From Pseudopyrenochaeta lycopersici (Eukaryota > Ascomycota > Dothideomycetes > Pleosporales > Pseudopyrenochaetaceae): a stretch of DNA of 64,000 nt. A program made the translations under genes and the position numbers. The stretch covers positions 682,001 through 746,000 of the forward strand of contig NHZP01000002.1 in the NCBI GenBank assembly GCA_003313425.1, read 5' to 3'. The stretch's first letter is position 1. Each line of letters opens with the position of its first letter. The notes beneath the pieces were generated by a model. It was given only the letters and a program-made list of their open reading frames with translations. It did no database searches and was not told where the DNA came from. Below are positions 25,295 to 36,700 of the stretch, one piece after another.

Positions 25295-27140
25295 ATGGCT
25301 ATCTGGAAGAGGAACTCGGGTTCCTCTGATGGCGCAAGCCCTCACAGCTCGGATCCTGAATATGGCCAGAAGAACGAGTATCAACAAACCACAGGAGATG
25401 TTGGTGTTCTCGACTCCAACGGTGTCGCTGTGCACACTGATCACGCGCATTTGCATCGCGGTCTCAAATCACGACATATCACTATGATTGCTATTGGTGG
25501 TGCTATCGGAACTGGATTAATTATCGGTACTGGCAAGGCTCTAGCTCAATCTGGGTATGTTTTCATGATCTGAGATTTGCGACCTGAGCTCACAGCTATA
25601 GACCTGCCTCTATTCTGATCGCCTACACTTCTGTCGGTCTTTTGGTCTACGTCGTCATGACTGCCCTCGGCGAGATGGCCGCTTGGATTCCTCACTCTTC
25701 TGGTTTTGCCGGCTATGCCACCCGTTTCTGCGACCCTGCTCTTGGTTTCGCCCTTGGATGGACGTACTGGTGCAAGTACATCATCACTACACCGAACCAA
25801 CTTACTGCTTCTGCTTTGATCATACAAGAATGGCCCGCAACATCGGCAGACAAGGTCAATCCCGGCGTATGGGTTGCCGTCTTCCTTGTTACCATCACCG
25901 CCATTAATTACTTCGGAATCAAGTTCTTTGGTGAACTCGAATTCTGGCTCAGCTCGATCAAAGTCGTGACCATTGTAGGTGTCATTATCCTGTCCTTCCT
26001 CCTCGCGGTCGGCGCCGGCCCTGGCCCTGCGACTGGATTCAAGTATTACAAGAACCCCGGGGCTTTCAAGCCGTACATCGACACTGGCGCTGCGGGCAAA
26101 TTTTACGGTTTCTGGAGCTCCTTGGTCAACGCTGTCTTCGCTTACCTCGGCACTGAGCTCATCGGTGTCACTGTTGGCGAAGCTCAGAACCCCCGCAAGA
26201 CTATTCCTCGTGCTATCAAGCTGACCTTCTACCGAATCCTGTTCTTTTACTGCCTAGCCGTCTTTTTCTTGGGCATGCTGGTCCCTTACAATTCCGAAGC
26301 GCTTCGTTTTGCTAACACTGCCGGTACTCGTGCATCTGCCTCCCCTTTCGTTGTTGCCATCAGGCTCGCGAACATTAAGGTTCTACCTGGATTTCTCAAC
26401 GCCTGCATATTGCTCTTCACGTTCAGTGCTTCGAACTCGGATTTGTACATCGCCTCTCGAACGATTTATGGTCTCGCCGAGCAGGGCCATGCGCCTAAGA
26501 TCTTCCGCTGGACTGACAAGCGCGGTGTGCCTGTTCCCGCCTTGGCCATCTCAGCACTTATGTGCTGTACCGCCTTCATGAATGCTGCCGACGACGCAAA
26601 GGTTGTCTTTGGATACTTCGTCAACTTGACTACTATCTTCGGTCTTTTGTCCTGGATTTCCCTCCTAGTGTCGCACATTTTCTTCGTGCGCGCCCGCAGA
26701 GCTCAAGGCATCACAAATGATCAGCTAGCCTACACTGCTCCGTTTGGTCTGACCGGATCTTACATTGCCTTGTTCTTCTGCTGTTTGATTGCCTTGACGA
26801 AGAACTTCAGCGTCTTCACAAAGGGCAAGGCCTATGGCAATTTCGATTACAAGAACTTTATTACTGGCTACCTTGTAAGTCCAAGCTCTCATTCGTTGTA
26901 TACATGATCAACATGCTAAGTTCGTGTTTACAGGGTATTCCGATCTACCTGATTTGCATCTTTGGTTACAAGTTCACCATGAAATCAAAGATGGTTCAGC
27001 CACACGAAGCCGACTTCTACACTGGTAAGGACGAGATTGATCGCGAAGAAGAGGCTTTCCTTGCCCACGCGGCGCAAAGGAAGGCCGAGGGCAAAGGTGG
27101 CAATTGGTTCTACCGAACCTTCATTGCTTGGTTATTTTAG
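25295..27140 (+). CDS. Amino-acid permease (fungal YAT/APC family)
   Basis: Three exons, 25295-25554, 25602-26874, 26934-27140, give 579 residues. After a hydrophilic 60-residue N-tail comes SRHITMIAIGGAIGTGLIIGTG, shown here in part, the signature of helix 1 in yeast-type amino-acid permeases, then about 12 membrane segments. GWTYWCKYIITTPNQLTA is the helix-3 region, GTELIGVTVGEAQNPRKTIP the family motif after helix 5, and the acidic C-tail carries DEIDREEEAF. These proteins import amino acids with protons at the plasma membrane; relatives include Gap1, Agp1 and Dip5. The Glu in the GTELIGV motif is a conserved substrate-site residue. Start ATG has context CACAATGG. Two introns of 47 and 59 nt have canonical ends. 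Confidence 0.93.
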
Positions 27141-27424
27141 ATGCACCACTTTTTCACTCGTTTGTTCTGTAGATCAAACAACATGGATATATATTGGTCA
27201 GAACATTGGAGATAGACCTCAGCTCACGACTTCGCGCTTTGTTTCCTGTCAAGCGTGGTAAATGCGATGCATTAAACATTTGGAAATACAATACATCCCG
27301 CGACTCAGGCATCTTTTGGACTTTGACGGTTTGTCTCGAATTTTGGTGCATGATTGTGATCTTACAAACTTTGTACAGTATGGGACCTGAAAGGTTGAGC
27401 TAATCGCTTCCGAACACATTTTGT

Positions 27425-27665
27425 CTAACGTGTTCCACCGGTCACCTGCGAATACCAGTCAACCGCGAACGCGAAAACCCACCAAAAATCAGGAAAACTA
27501 GCCCATGTAATCTCAACAACTACTTAGTAATATATCTTAAAGTTTAATATCTAGCCTTCTATACTTATTTAATACCTCTTTTTAAATCTTTAAACTTATA
27601 GCTTTTATAATTCTTAAGATATTAAGTTTTAGTGTTAAATTTTATGCAATTTTATATAATATTAC
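27425..27665 (+). repeat. Left arm of the foldback element
   Basis: This 241-nt arm is the exact reverse complement of 27747-27987. It contains, at 27568-27595, an inverted copy of a 28-nt segment that also occurs in the spacer. Confidence 0.9.
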
Positions 27666-27713
27666 AATATTTTAAGACCTATTTTATAAACCCTTTAATA
27701 AATTTACGGAATA

Positions 27714-27741
27714 GTTTAAAGATTTAAAAAGAGGTATTAAA
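27714..27741 (+). repeat. 28-nt repeat unit in the element's spacer
   Basis: This 28-nt AT-rich segment (starting GTTTAAAGATTTAAAAAG) is identical to 27817-27844 in the right arm, so the core of the element repeats part of the arm in direct orientation. Confidence 0.85.
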
Positions 27742-27746
27742 ATATC

Positions 27747-27987
27747 GTAATATTATATAAAATTGCATAAAATTTAACACTAAAACTTAATATCTTAAGA
27801 ATTATAAAAGCTATAAGTTTAAAGATTTAAAAAGAGGTATTAAATAAGTATAGAAGGCTAGATATTAAACTTTAAGATATATTACTAAGTAGTTGTTGAG
27901 ATTACATGGGCTAGTTTTCCTGATTTTTGGTGGGTTTTCGCGTTCGCGGTTGACTGGTATTCGCAGGTGACCGGTGGAACACGTTAG
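27747..27987 (-). repeat. Right arm of the foldback element
   Basis: Exact reverse complement of the left arm over 241 nt. It ends at the outer TA followed by G, directly before CCTATTACC of the flank. Confidence 0.9.
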
Positions 27988-29514
27988 CCTATTACCTCCA
28001 CCTTACGTATACCATCGTATCTATCGTGGAGGTGAGAATTTACAGGGGTAGTCATACTCTAGGGATGATATGACGAACATGACAGACAGTTTGAAGCGAG
28101 AGCTACGCATATGAGACGAACTCTGGACCAAACACCAACGTCAGCGATTTTCGCCTGTAGGAACGACGTCTCAGTAAACGTAGAACCAAGCTCAAACAGG
28201 ATCAATGTGGATTTCCTTGTCAAAAGCCTAATTGTCAAGCATGTTGTGAAGGCTTGGGATGGTGCCGTTCTTGCCGTGGCCATGGGTAGATGATCGGTTA
28301 AGGTTGCCGGTGGGCCCATTTAGGAAAGCGCCATACATTCAAACATCCACCAACGGCACCTCGTTTTTCTTTTACCAAACTTTCGACATTGTCACTTGAC
28401 CTTCACGACGTCATTCGAGCAATGTGCGTACCTTCATGTAGCTCCCGGTATCGCTGACACCCGTCGACACACCGCTGATACCCATAGTCAGCATCGAAGA
28501 CGTCCTTCCCAAGTCACAAGAGCGTAGTCGCACGACATCGTAACTGCATGGCAACGGTCCACCGCATGGTCCTTCCATAAACGGCATTTTGGACTAGGCA
28601 AACAGGGCGCCAACTACCTAGCAATATTCAGATTGCCCTTGCTAGTACCTTTGCCTTGTGCAAAGCCAGCCTCGCAGCCTCATTGGATAGGCAGCCTCCC
28701 TGGTGCTCGGATGATGATACTTTCGCCCTTTACGCGCGCTTCCTTCTTGAATGAGAGGACGGGGGCTGTGATGATAGCATGAACGGGCCATTCCAAGCGC
28801 GCGGCCGGTAATTTTAGCAACTTGTATAGCGTAACGTCTACCAGTTGCCATCACGCTAGAGCTGCGTAAAACTGTAGAATACTCACACCCACCAGTACCT
28901 CTAGAAAGCAACTTTGACCGCCGGAGAGTATTGTTCGTCGATTCTGAATTGCACGTTCGACATGCTTCCCTTCCAGCCCATTCGATTTGGCCAATACTAG
29001 TGTTATCACGACGTCGTCCCGACCCATCAGTCGCATCCTTCCAACGGTGATTACACCGCCATATCCGACCGTGGCTGTGGAATTCAGCCAATGTGCGAGT
29101 GAAGCTTGCCCAAGCTTCGCAGGCGCTAGTATACCTGAGGTTTTGATCACTATAGGGCTGGCTATGCGATTTCGGCTCCAAGTTATCTGCCTTGCAAAAT
29201 TCTATCACATGGACTTCATGATAGTTCTACACCCCCAGAAATTCAACCATGACTCCAAACCTTCTCAGGTCCCTCGTCAAACTTTGACAGCATAATGAAG
29301 TCACAAAGTGTGAAGCGGCTATTGCCGTTATGATGGGATTGGATGCGTCGTCGCTGATGTTAAGGTTAGTTTAAAGGGACTCTTTGAGATTCTCGACAGC
29401 ACTGGTAGCATCGTGTGCACCCCTTGTAAAGTGATTACAATACTCTAACATATAGGGCACGATACAAGGCGAGTGGCGCTTCCATCGTCCTGTAATCGCT
29501 TCATCTTCTGGCAT
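27988..29514. other. Intergenic region, no supported gene
   Basis: About 1.5 kb between the foldback element and the TATA box of the zinc-finger gene. A minus-strand frame of 188 codons (28642-29208) and an overlapping one of 99 codons have no family resemblance and are not claimed as genes. Confidence 0.45.
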
Positions 29515-29522
29515 TATAAATA
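29515..29522 (+). promoter_or_regulatory. TATA box of the zinc-finger gene
   Basis: TATAAATA stands about 430 bp before the ATG of the triple zinc-finger gene and is followed by a CT- and CAA-rich stretch that looks like a long fungal 5' leader. The position suggests a leader of roughly 400 nt, possibly with an intron. Confidence 0.5.
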
Positions 29523-29952
29523 TACACATCTTCGCTGCTGTTGCTTTGCTGTTTTACCAACAAGCACTAAATAAACCATCAGTCAGTCAATCTTCTGGAT
29601 CCAGAACATCATTTTCTCTCAATCAGTCTCTCTACCGTCGCCTTTTTCATATCCTCGACTCTTTTCTGGGCACTTATTTGACCGCTGTTCCCGGTTCACC
29701 GACCTCGCATTTTCTCCACTCACAAGCCCGATTGCGTCAACGTCCCCGTAACCTCAGCGTCAAAAAGGATAAACTGTCCTCACTTCAGCTACAGTCAAGC
29801 AGCGTTTCAGGTCCAACATTGGTTCAATCATCCAATTGATACACCTGTCAGCAAGCATTGGCCTATCTCCAAAGAGCAGTCTTCAACTTCAGTTCTCTGC
29901 CTACCGATTGTTTTGCTTAAAATCCTACTCTATTGAATCTTGTTCCGCAGTC

Positions 29953-30510
29953 ATGTCAGCACACAATCACAGCACTGTTCCTCAAGACATGTGGATCTGC
30001 GGAGTATGCAATGGCGGAAACCTTCTGGCCCTTGCAGAAGAACAATGCCCAGTGTGTGGCCACATGAGAGACAGCTGCTGCATTGGGCCCGGTGGGCAAT
30101 ATCTCAAATCTATCAGACAATCCTCTGGTCATCTTGACCATCATAGTACTTATACGGTCTCAAAACTTCCGTACTCAAGCCATCATTCCGCTTCTCCGTT
30201 TGCTGCAATGTGCCCTGAAGACACGACAAGTCCGTCCTCCGAGCAGTCTAATACATTTAATGGCCCCGATGATATTTGGATATGTTCCGAATGTGGCGCC
30301 GAGAACCTCGATTGGTGCGGCGACCAGTGCCCAGTCTGCGGCTATTACAGATCAGCAGTGAAAGTTTTTGGTACTCTTCCGGCAGCCTACATCACTTACA
30401 GTGGAGCTGGATCTCCAGCTCCCGGTGCCTGGATCTGTCAATACTGTGGTGCAGCGAATGGTATTTCGACACCGGATGAGTGTCTTGCATGTGGAGAACA
30501 ACGATCCTAG
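29953..30510 (+). CDS. Small protein with three C4 zinc fingers
   Basis: Intronless, 185 residues from ATG 29953 (TCATGTC). Three copies of one unit are present: residues about 13-40, 110-137 and 157-185. Each has Trp-Ile-Cys-x2-Cys, an Asn at the end of the first knuckle, and Cys-x2-Cys-Gly, i.e. W-I-C-x2-C-x3-N-x(7-10)-C-x2-C-G. This spacing is that of RanBP2-type or zinc-ribbon folds, which bind RNA, ubiquitin or other proteins. The linkers are Ser/His-rich and disordered. There is no signal peptide or membrane segment. The frame is open further upstream without an ATG, which I treat as leader. Many fungi of this group carry such lineage-specific proteins of unknown role. The function is not known; protein or RNA binding is inference. 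Confidence 0.8.
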   Translation: MSAHNHSTVPQDMWICGVCNGGNLLALAEEQCPVCGHMRDSCCIGPGGQYLKSIRQSSGHLDHHSTYTVSKLPYSSHHSASPFAAMCPEDTTSPSSEQSNTFNGPDDIWICSECGAENLDWCGDQCPVCGYYRSAVKVFGTLPAAYITYSGAGSPAPGAWICQYCGAANGISTPDECLACGEQRS

Positions 30511-32936
30511 GGTGCGTTATCTCTAGATGTCCTCACTCTTCCTTTTCTCCTTCTTCGGTCCCCAAAACTTCATTTTTCTGCTCATTTGGTAACCCTATTC
30601 TTCATGCGCCTCTTAGTTCTAGGTTTTCGGCTGTTTTCCCTTGTTCATGAATGCTCTCGTTGGTTTTTGGTCTGAGGCTCTAGTTTTAGTTCGTGTTTTC
30701 TCTGGTGATCAGGTATTGCATTGATCGTCTTTTTGTTGTTGTTGTCTTCGTTGTTTTTGTTGAGATTACAGTCACTCTCTTCCATTTTGTTTGTCTTTTG
30801 CTCTACGTTCCTCACGATGATGCCCTCTGTAAACCACCCCTTACTCAACTGGGGCTCTTGGCGTCGGAGACAAGTGGTTGAATACCTGTTAGACTATGTA
30901 ACAACAGATATGAGAACTATTTTTCAAACACTAACAGCTTTAAGGCTAACCAGCTATCATGATTCCTTTGTCACGAGAAATCTGGATTGGAACAATATTT
31001 AACAACCTAGCCATATCTCCTCGCCACGATTCTCGCCTCAGAGCCCATACCAAAAAGCTAACGATACCAGTCAGTCGCCAAGTTCAGTGTTTAACAGTAA
31101 TCAATTTTCGCTATTTCGAATCCATTAAGCTGCAATAGCCTGTTTCGGGATTGTCGTGTATCATATCACTACGAATCGTGTTCTCTGTGGCATCCTAGGT
31201 CCTATTCAAGGGTCAACCCTACAGTCGAAGTCTACGTCAAGCATCATAGACATCACACCCTGTTCGCCACGTAGAAAGCAGCGACCCATGTTCTTACCAT
31301 ACAAATCTACCTAGTTTTTGCAGAGTATGGTAATATTCTATGTTGTAGGTGCATTCGCTTATTAGATGGACACTTTACCATTATGGCGGTGGCTAGTCTT
31401 GTTCAGCGAAGCAGAATAGAGAAACTCACCGCAAATTATTGTTAGCAACGTGTGTCTCTGAATGACATGAACACTGTTTTTGTTTATAGAAGTTCTCGAA
31501 TCCAGTGTTATCAGTCCTTTAATGCACCACAGTTGCTTCCTCACTTCGTGTCGTAACGCAACGCCCAGCGCATGACTCTTCCCGTATAACTCGCCTTTTG
31601 TTTTTGGCATAGTCTAGTCTTGCATCGTTACTGCATTAAAACTAGATAGAAAGCAATGGCTTTAGTCATTCTTAATAGAGCTTCGACCGTTCAAGCAAGT
31701 TGGAGGCTGCCTCCTGTTGGTTCGAGCGCTTAAAATAGCATGAATGTTTGTGACTTCACGAGTCATTCACATTTCGTATCCATTTTTCAATGGTTTTGCT
31801 CTACAGTGCTCGGCAGAATCTCATCAAATCTCAATCTAAAATGCACATTTGCAACACAGAGTATACTTCCTGACTAGAACAGGTACGCGCCACCACTTTT
31901 ACAATGATACGATTGAATGTGGAAGCAAAGAATATGCGATAAGGTTCAGCATAGATCATAATTGTCCGGCTGTTTCGCGTTTATGATTACGACGCCTCCT
32001 AAAGCTTTCTACATCATCTCGAAGAATTGGAAGATCTTCATTTGTATTTGATCAATTAAAAACGTCTGTTTGCTATTCATATCCAATCACAGAAGCTTCC
32101 CATCGAAAGCCAAGCGAAGCGAAGGTGCCGATGTCCGAGACCTCGTGGACGAAAGTTCTACAAATTACTGGACATCTATTTGCCTCGCTCGTAATGGGCA
32201 TTGGTCCAAACATAGGCGCAAAGTCGAGACCAGTACAAGTTGGATATCAAGGTATAGAAAGATTTTGAGTATCAGCGTCTGCTTCCATTAATCAATTTTT
32301 TCAAGTGAGGCTGTAGAGGCTCAGATTCCCTGCTCTCCAGGAATAGTATATCCGTGCATGCGTTTTCCATGTATAGGGCCACCCACGCTAGTTCCCAAGG
32401 TGGCTGCAAATGGAGTGATATCTAGCCTCCAGTTCCCCTAGCAACATCTTAAGAACTAAGCCTATTGATCAATCTTCAGCGTCGAAATTCACCTAACAAA
32501 TCTTTAGTGTTTGTTCGCTCACTTCTGCCATGATGGCGACTGGAACAGCTGCTGAGATAAAAGCATGACCAAAGCCGAACTACGACGGCCCCGAAAGTCT
32601 GACGCTAGTTATTTATACTGTCTATATTCTTCACATAGTGGGTAGGGCATTTTTCGTTGCTTCCCGGGTTTAGCCGCTCACTAATACTGTCAAGGGGGCT
32701 TTGACGCGCGATGCTCGCCGCCTATGTTCGTAACGTTTGACTAAACATGAGCAAGTCTCGACCAATTGGCTATGACAGGCTCTGTGCATTACCACGGGGG
32801 GTTTGCCATTTGTTAAAAGCTGAATTTGGCGTGGGTTGACATCTCTACGATGTCGAAACTAAAAAATGTCGACTTGGTTAAGTTGTGAAGCCGTCATCAT
32901 CGGAGAACCGTGATTGCAAAACTAACTGTCCCCTGA
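30511..32936. other. Gene-poor region, T-rich 3' flank then no gene
   Basis: The first 300 bp is T- and TTG-rich, typical of a 3' UTR, and includes short low-complexity TTG/TTT runs near 30730. The rest has many stop codons in all frames. A short plus-strand frame starting at ATG 32130 is not supported by family resemblance. Confidence 0.45.
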
Positions 32937-33700
32937 TTGATTCTTGTCAGATCAACTATGTATGCACAAGCTTCGGGAATGATTAAAATACCAATGTTCC
33001 TCTCCTACCTCCGCTTTTTACCACCAAAGACCAGCAAGTGGTTTAATTACGTTATGATTGGCAAGCTCGCGAGATTTTCAATCTCAACAATCATAGTGGT
33101 AGTAGTTTTAATGCTCGTAAGTAGACCGTGACATTCTATCTAGATTACATAAAGCCACCTAAACAGAGCCTAAAATGATCCAGGGGATGTGATAACGACG
33201 TCTACAGAGAATAAATGCATCAGTTTTTCGGGTTTATCTGTGTGGGTAACTGCAATGACGGTGGAACTGATTTTCTCGTATATTTATGGCCTATTCACTA
33301 AATCTGGTCCGCGCAGCTTTCTGCTAGCAAGCGTATTGGGTTGGATTATCGTTCAGCTGAGGTGTTGTGTGCGTTGCTCTCCCTCTTCAATGTCAATCTC
33401 TCAGCCGCGTTCACATTAGTTATTCCGACACAGTGTTTGTATTTCCGGCTTGATACGAATTTGGCAGACCATCACTTATTTCAACTCATGGGATTGATCG
33501 TTTTCGTCCCTCTTCGTTAATTCTTCTCAATACCATGAGTAAAAACTATAGGGAACGGGGCAACGGTGCACCTTGTCATGAGCATCGACTTCTCCCTTGG
33601 CCTAATATGTGCTGTCTCCCGGGATCCAATCTCTCTTGTCACGAATATCTTCTCGCTCTTTCAGGAGACTTGCGGAAAGCGACTCTCAAAGGTGCACTTA
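32937..33700 (+). pseudogene. Decayed rhodopsin-domain (SAT4-like) membrane protein
   Basis: Scattered segments in changing frames resemble successive parts of the fungal 'rhodopsin domain' integral membrane proteins. 32952-33130 reads MYAQASGMIKIPMFLSYLRF then a Val/Ile-rich helix, as in the KxS(I/M)LxxYLR helix of the family. 33189-33400 reads NKCISFSGLSVWVTA then a helix and basic turn, as in the C-I-x(3)-hydrophobic helix. 33578-33690 reads MSIDFSLGLICAV, as in the last helix (E-x-S-x-GIICACLP). Stops and frame changes separate them, and the conserved loop with W and C-P is lost. Nothing intact remains, so this is a relic if the resemblance holds. Confidence is moderate because it rests on remembered family patterns. 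Confidence 0.4.
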
Positions 33701-36700
33701 CGGCAGCAAGACCAACACCAAGCTAGATAAAACATGAGGTCTTGGTACCCGAGGTATGGGTTTCTGGAATTTGAGAACTATAAAGGTGAGCAAGGATACC
33801 GAGCTCTGTTGTTCCAGCAGCTAACTGTGTAGGTGGGTTAGAAAATTCATTTATGAGAAGTGGGAGCGAGGATTGGATTATACTCAGTCCTTTTGTTAGC
33901 AGCGACGTATCGCTGCAGATTGATGCGCGACCCCGCTCGTGTCAAGAACTTTTCAAGATTTCAAACTCGCTTCTACGTTGTTTTATAAGTTCCTCCATCT
34001 TTACCTCCCTCTTTTCTCGGTCTTCTTACGCGGAGCTGAGAGGGTACGCTTTATAGATATGTAGAAGCATTAGTCTCTTCTCAAAAAATTGATCATTGGA
34101 TATCAAACATCTTCTGATATTAATTTAATCTGACCCTTCCAAATGATTTCGCTTTAGGTAACGGATACATGGAAGGCTCAGGGACATACTTCACCACGAG
34201 CTATTTTAATTGCTGGATGACTCCTGCCTCACTTCTGGCCATCAAAATGGGCTATTAAAACTATCACTGCCCCACCAATTTCAGCATCTTCAGCATGTAT
34301 ATGTGCAAATAGAAGCCACTCTACCAATTTGACATTTTGCCAAAGTTGTGGTTCTGCTGGCTTGTATCACTCTACGTGCCCTTTTCATAATTGTTGCTTA
34401 AGCCTTCATCTCACAAGGTGTTACTGCATTGATCCACACAACTAAGAGAAAGAAACTATTTAATTGCTGAATAGGGATCTGCTTTTGATTTTTGATCAGC
34501 ATCGAGATTATTAAGTCTCGGAGGAGGAACTGATTTATGCACCTATCATCGGATGACCCATATCTAGATTTTCATTCGATACGATTCAGGCATGCGTCAC
34601 TTAATTAATACGACTCCTGCTGGTTTACCTTGAGTTTGAAAGCTACGTGAAGCAGCTTCACCTTTGTCCTCCATTCTACCTGAGGCACTGAAAATGTATT
34701 GGTGATTATGCAGAATTGGGCAAAGGTTGAAAGTTAGGAGCACCAAATGGCATTATTGTGCACAATTAAAGAATATACGATGCTCTCACCACGATAACAG
34801 ACTGCCGAGATCTTGTAGATGCATTCGTGTATCTTAGGCTATGCCTCGAAAATTTGCGATTGCCACACGGATTGTGCTTGCGAGCGTCATGTGTAAGCCA
34901 CTTCCACGGCTTAAAATATTCATAATGGTCAAGGAATTAGTCATTTCAAAACCCGGCATCCTCTTCATTCATCTCAACATATTTCAACATATTGTAGTCC
35001 GATGATGTGGGCAACTTCAATCTAGCCTCTTAACTGTTCCACCCAGATGCTTATGTTTTCGAGGCTTTTGAAGCTACCCCAAGTTTGGTGTAGTTCACTA
35101 GTTTTGGAAAAACTCACAGAGCGAGAGGCCTGCAGTAGATGTTTAGGATTAAAACAATTGGAGATCTTATCGGATTGCAAGTTTTGAGTGGCAAGCTGTC
35201 AACGACGCAGGAGGTCAAGAACAACTATGGTACATTGGAGGAAAGGATTTAGAGCTCTGATGTGAATACATGGAAAGCGATGTTACGATTGCAAGGATTC
35301 GACAATGCCAAACTTGCGTTCCCTCACGCATGGTGACGACACTACAGACAGTGATGAGGGCGGCAGCATGACTAGCCACCCCCAATTGCGTCATCCCAAT
35401 AACGGAGCTAAATAAGGGATTATGTTGTGGCATGAATGTGCGTGATGGCACATGAAAGGGAGCGCACGTGAGTGAGGTGGATCATGCGGGGATGGAAGAG
35501 ATTAACTACGGCTTGTACGGGACATCGGGCACTGTTGTGAGGACGTGTGAAGACGATCTTTAGTGTTGTGGAGTTCCAATTTAGATAGGACAAAGCACTT
35601 ATCACAAGTATTGCCAAGGCACCTTGCCCAAGGCTGCAGAGGAAGATTTCAAGTCAAAGTAGGCTATGTATAGCAGCCAACAGTTAAATCAAGGCTGTAC
35701 ATTCTTGCTTCAGAAGATTTCAGTGAATGACTGCCAAATACAGTGATGATGCCTAGTGCGTCAGCCTGCACTGCAATGCCCCCTTCGTTCCTTAGAGCGG
35801 GGAGTCACCACGGCCCTACCGCTAGGCTCGTCGTCCGCGGCCCGGAAATGATATGCACAAGTCGAGAGACTACCACTGAATGTCTACTGAGAGACTGTAC
35901 GCGCACACGACTTGAAGGTCTGGTCTTCGAGAACGATTCCTTGCCGGCGAAATATGAAATGCGCCGTTGTGGTATCGAAGCCTAGAACCACATATGCCGA
36001 AAGTGCGATACCTAGGTGAAAAGAGACATAGCACCAAGCGACTAGGGCTTGGGACCGAGAACGGAGCCATCTATCACCCACATTTTGACAGAATTTACCT
36101 GGGCATTTCATCACGTCAATCTGAAACCTCACTTTTTCCTTCCTTTTGCATGATGTGGCATCATCAGACATGGCTGGCGCTGTAGGATTGAGCCCAGAAT
36201 AGCCGCTGGGTGGGTCTTGAATTGGGCATCCTGCACCGGAAATCCAACGCCAACGTCAGAAGTGGGTCCGTAGGGCAGCGATGAGCCGCAAGCTTTTCGA
36301 ATCCGCTTAGTTGGAACCCAATCAGGGTTGTCTTGGGCAGCAAAGGATGAAGATGCTAATGTTTGTTGGCAGTGACTCACACATTGTGGTGGGAGCGGAG
36401 CGGAGCGGACTATGACTAGAGAGGAAAGGAACGAATCTGTAAAAGCTGGATAGTGTAATTGAAACGAACAAGCATGCAAGCTCATAGTTCGAATTTTGGT
36501 GTTTTTGTGGGACTGAGGTCGCTTATGGTGAATTGGCCCTTAGCGAATGTCCCACATGTTCGCCGCTAGCCAGAAAAGGTTATCCACGCTGACCTCAATG
36601 TTATAAACAAGTAGGCTTCTGGGGGGAATAAGATGAGAAGGAGTGTGACAAATACTGTGTTCTTGAAAGCGAGATGACCTCAGTACATTTGCTGGTCGTT

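Larger units (their letters stand above)
27425..27987. mobile_element. Foldback MITE with perfect 241-nt inverted arms
   Basis: The 563-bp element consists of two perfectly complementary arms of 241 nt flanking an 81-nt AT-rich spacer. I compared the arms base by base and found no mismatch. The ends read TAACGTGTTCCACCGG and its complement, so TA at both edges (27426-27427 and 27985-27986) is compatible with the TA target duplication of Tc1/mariner-pogo (Fot1-like) elements; outer C and G also pair. There is no coding capacity. The outer 70 nt of each arm are GC-mixed, the inner part very AT-rich. It sits 285 bp downstream of the amino-acid permease stop codon. A non-autonomous DNA transposon is the simplest reading; the family is inferred only from the ends. 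Confidence 0.85.

Noticed and set aside
28642..29208. Minus-strand frame of 188 codons
   Set aside because: Arg/Ser-rich composition without domain, overlapped by another frame on the same strand; no splice or promoter support.
30721..31002. Frame beginning with a long hydrophobic Leu/Phe stretch that mimics a signal peptide
   Set aside because: It begins without ATG in a T-rich 3' UTR-like run; the hydrophobic residues come from TTG/TTT repeats.
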